Part shown: positions 63,091 to 64,000 of the stretch, piece after piece
How positions within the stretch are numbered: position 1 is the first letter of the stretch
How the letters are laid out: each line of letters starts with the position of its first letter
Source of the DNA: Pseudomonas viciae
Lineage (GTDB): Bacteria; Pseudomonadota; Gammaproteobacteria; Pseudomonadales; Pseudomonadaceae
Length of the DNA: 64,000 bases
Assembly (NCBI RefSeq): GCF_004786035.1
Contig: NZ_CP035088.1
Coordinates: forward strand, 3,198,001 to 3,262,000
Direction of reading: 5' to 3'
Translations under genes and position numbers: made by a program
The notes under the pieces: generated by a model
What the model saw: the letters and a program-made list of their open reading frames with translations, nothing else
Database searches by the model: none
Told to the model about the DNA's origin: nothing

Positions 63091-64000
63091 ATTACTCCAC
63101 GCCTTTAATTTACTCACCCCACATTGCGATGTCAGCGCCGCCTTATGTGAGGCCGCAGGTCAAGGCGCGCTAGATGTACCCTTGGATATTCATTCCATTT
63201 GTACTCGTGTGGGACTTCCGCAGGCACGAGCTGCGGCGGTAGAGCGGACGTTGATGATAGGTCAAACGTGCACTTTGTTCGTGCAGTCAACACCACACAA
63301 ATGGCAAGTGGGTGATCGTGTTCTTGCGTTGGAGTTAGCTCCTTTTTTACACGGCGCCCGACTTTATCGAATACATGTCAGTCATGCTGGTGATCAATCG
63401 CCAACCCGCATACAGCAGATGGTTATGACGGGGATTCCCGCTCCTAGTAATTCAGAAATAGAAACGGAGTCTGAAAACACGAACGAGTTGGACTTCACTT
63501 CAGGGCTCGACCGCATTGGTCCATCGCACGGTCCTATGGACGCAGCTGAGGTTCGCCGGCGTGCGGTGGTAAAAGTGCGAGAGGATCTTCCGGCGCTGGC
63601 CGTTGAGCACCCACTTACCTTGATGGCACTGCATGCGGATATCGAGCGGGTCTCGCTGCAGCAAATGATCGACTCATACCGCGACATGCTTGCTCAAGAA
63701 CTAAGCGAGAACATATGGCAGAAATTCTTCGATCAGAATATTTTTATACTGACGATGTTGTTTTGTGGGCCCGTTCACTTGGTAAGCGGTCAGTTTCATG
63801 CTCAGCCCAGTGGAATCAGAGGGACAGGAGCCCAAATAGGTGACTATCTTTTTCGAGGCGCCGGTCAGGTTCTGTCAATTGTCGAGATCAAAAGGCCCTC
63901 TACCGCTCTGGTACAGAAAAGAGAGTACCGCCGTGGCGGCGGAGTTCATGCCCCAGACTCAGAGTTAAGCGGGGCAGTCAGTCAGGTGTTGTATCAACGC
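63080..64000 (+). CDS. Shedu-type (DUF4263) nuclease, C-terminus beyond the window
   Basis: 307 codons open to the right edge. ATG 63080 overlaps the DrmB stop. The first 180 residues are of unknown fold, with an acidic linker (about 125-145). A DUF4263/SduA domain follows: ENIWQKFFDQNIFIL leads into Asp255 (GDYLF), then Glu269-x-Lys271 in SIVEIKRP, a PD-(D/E)XK active site, and SELSGAVSQVLYQR, the Gln-containing motif typical of Shedu nucleases. Shedu proteins cut DNA in anti-phage defence, usually as stand-alone genes. Here the gene is embedded in a DISARM-like operon where DrmC would be expected. Confidence 0.82.
   Translation, partial: MKVELLHAFNLLTPHCDVSAALCEAAGQGALDVPLDIHSICTRVGLPQARAAAVERTLMIGQTCTLFVQSTPHKWQVGDRVLALELAPFLHGARLYRIHVSHAGDQSPTRIQQMVMTGIPAPSNSEIETESENTNELDFTSGLDRIGPSHGPMDAAEVRRRAVVKVREDLPALAVEHPLTLMALHADIERVSLQQMIDSYRDMLAQELSENIWQKFFDQNIFILTMLFCGPVHLVSGQFHAQPSGIRGTGAQIGDYLFRGAGQVLSIVEIKRPSTALVQKREYRRGGGVHAPDSELSGAVSQVLYQR

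Larger units (their letters stand above)
45355..64000 (+). mobile_element. GInt-like genomic island with defence cargo (right end outside window)
   Basis: The recombination module is at the left end and every cargo gene except the 147-aa one reads rightward. GInt islands are defined by a ginABCD operon at one end and variable cargo. Base composition is lower and more uneven than in the core regions to the left. The left junction lies in 44778-45354; the right junction is not visible. The nonsense codon in ginC suggests the island may be fixed in this strain. Confidence 0.72.

Overview
The window looks like the chromosome of a fluorescent-group Pseudomonas. GC-rich core genes of Pseudomonas type (DUF1302/DUF1329/YCF48/MMPL cluster, HBM-type chemoreceptor, RtcR-RtcBA RNA repair, DdpX with a dipeptide ABC transporter, TerC/CBS protein) are interrupted by two accessory blocks of different base composition. 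This assignment is inferred from gene content and was not tested by alignment.

Layout. 1-5139: an envelope operon ending in an RND/MMPL transporter. 5252-8576: a chemoreceptor, then a methyltransferase and a LysE-family exporter on the minus strand. 8870-30639: a 22-kb, one-direction block of eight genes that I cannot match to a named system. It holds two small paralogous beta-rich proteins, a 432-aa unknown, a secreted DNase I-fold protein coupled to a secreted 211-aa protein, a 1208-aa beta-rich protein coupled to a 4341-aa protein with about 20 LysM-like units, and a glycosidase-like TIM barrel. The block lies between the LysE 3' end and a decayed copy of a LysE-type 3' end (45 of 52 bases identical), as expected of an insertion or replacement. 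30768-35668: a periplasmic unknown, then rtcR divergent from rtcBA with a clear sigma-54 promoter. 36000-43112: RpiR-type regulator, D-Ala-D-Ala dipeptidase and a five-gene peptide ABC transporter. 43230-44777: TerC/CBS/CorC membrane protein.

45355-64000 (open at the right edge): a mobile island. It starts with a four-gene recombination module (three tyrosine recombinases plus a small coiled-coil protein) that matches the ginABCD architecture of GInt genomic islands. The third recombinase is interrupted by one in-frame TAA. The cargo is a defence operon: a small XRE regulator with palindromic upstream repeats, a 66-aa protein, an adenine-N6 methylase, a 928-aa DrmE-like protein, a DrmA-like helicase, a DrmB-like DUF1998 protein, and a Shedu (DUF4263) PD-(D/E)XK nuclease that runs off the window. 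The last four genes overlap or nearly touch. This looks like a DISARM-type core with a Shedu nuclease where the phospholipase-D protein DrmC would be expected.

The two best candidates for something undescribed are the 8.9-30.6 kb giant-protein operon and the DISARM-Shedu composite.
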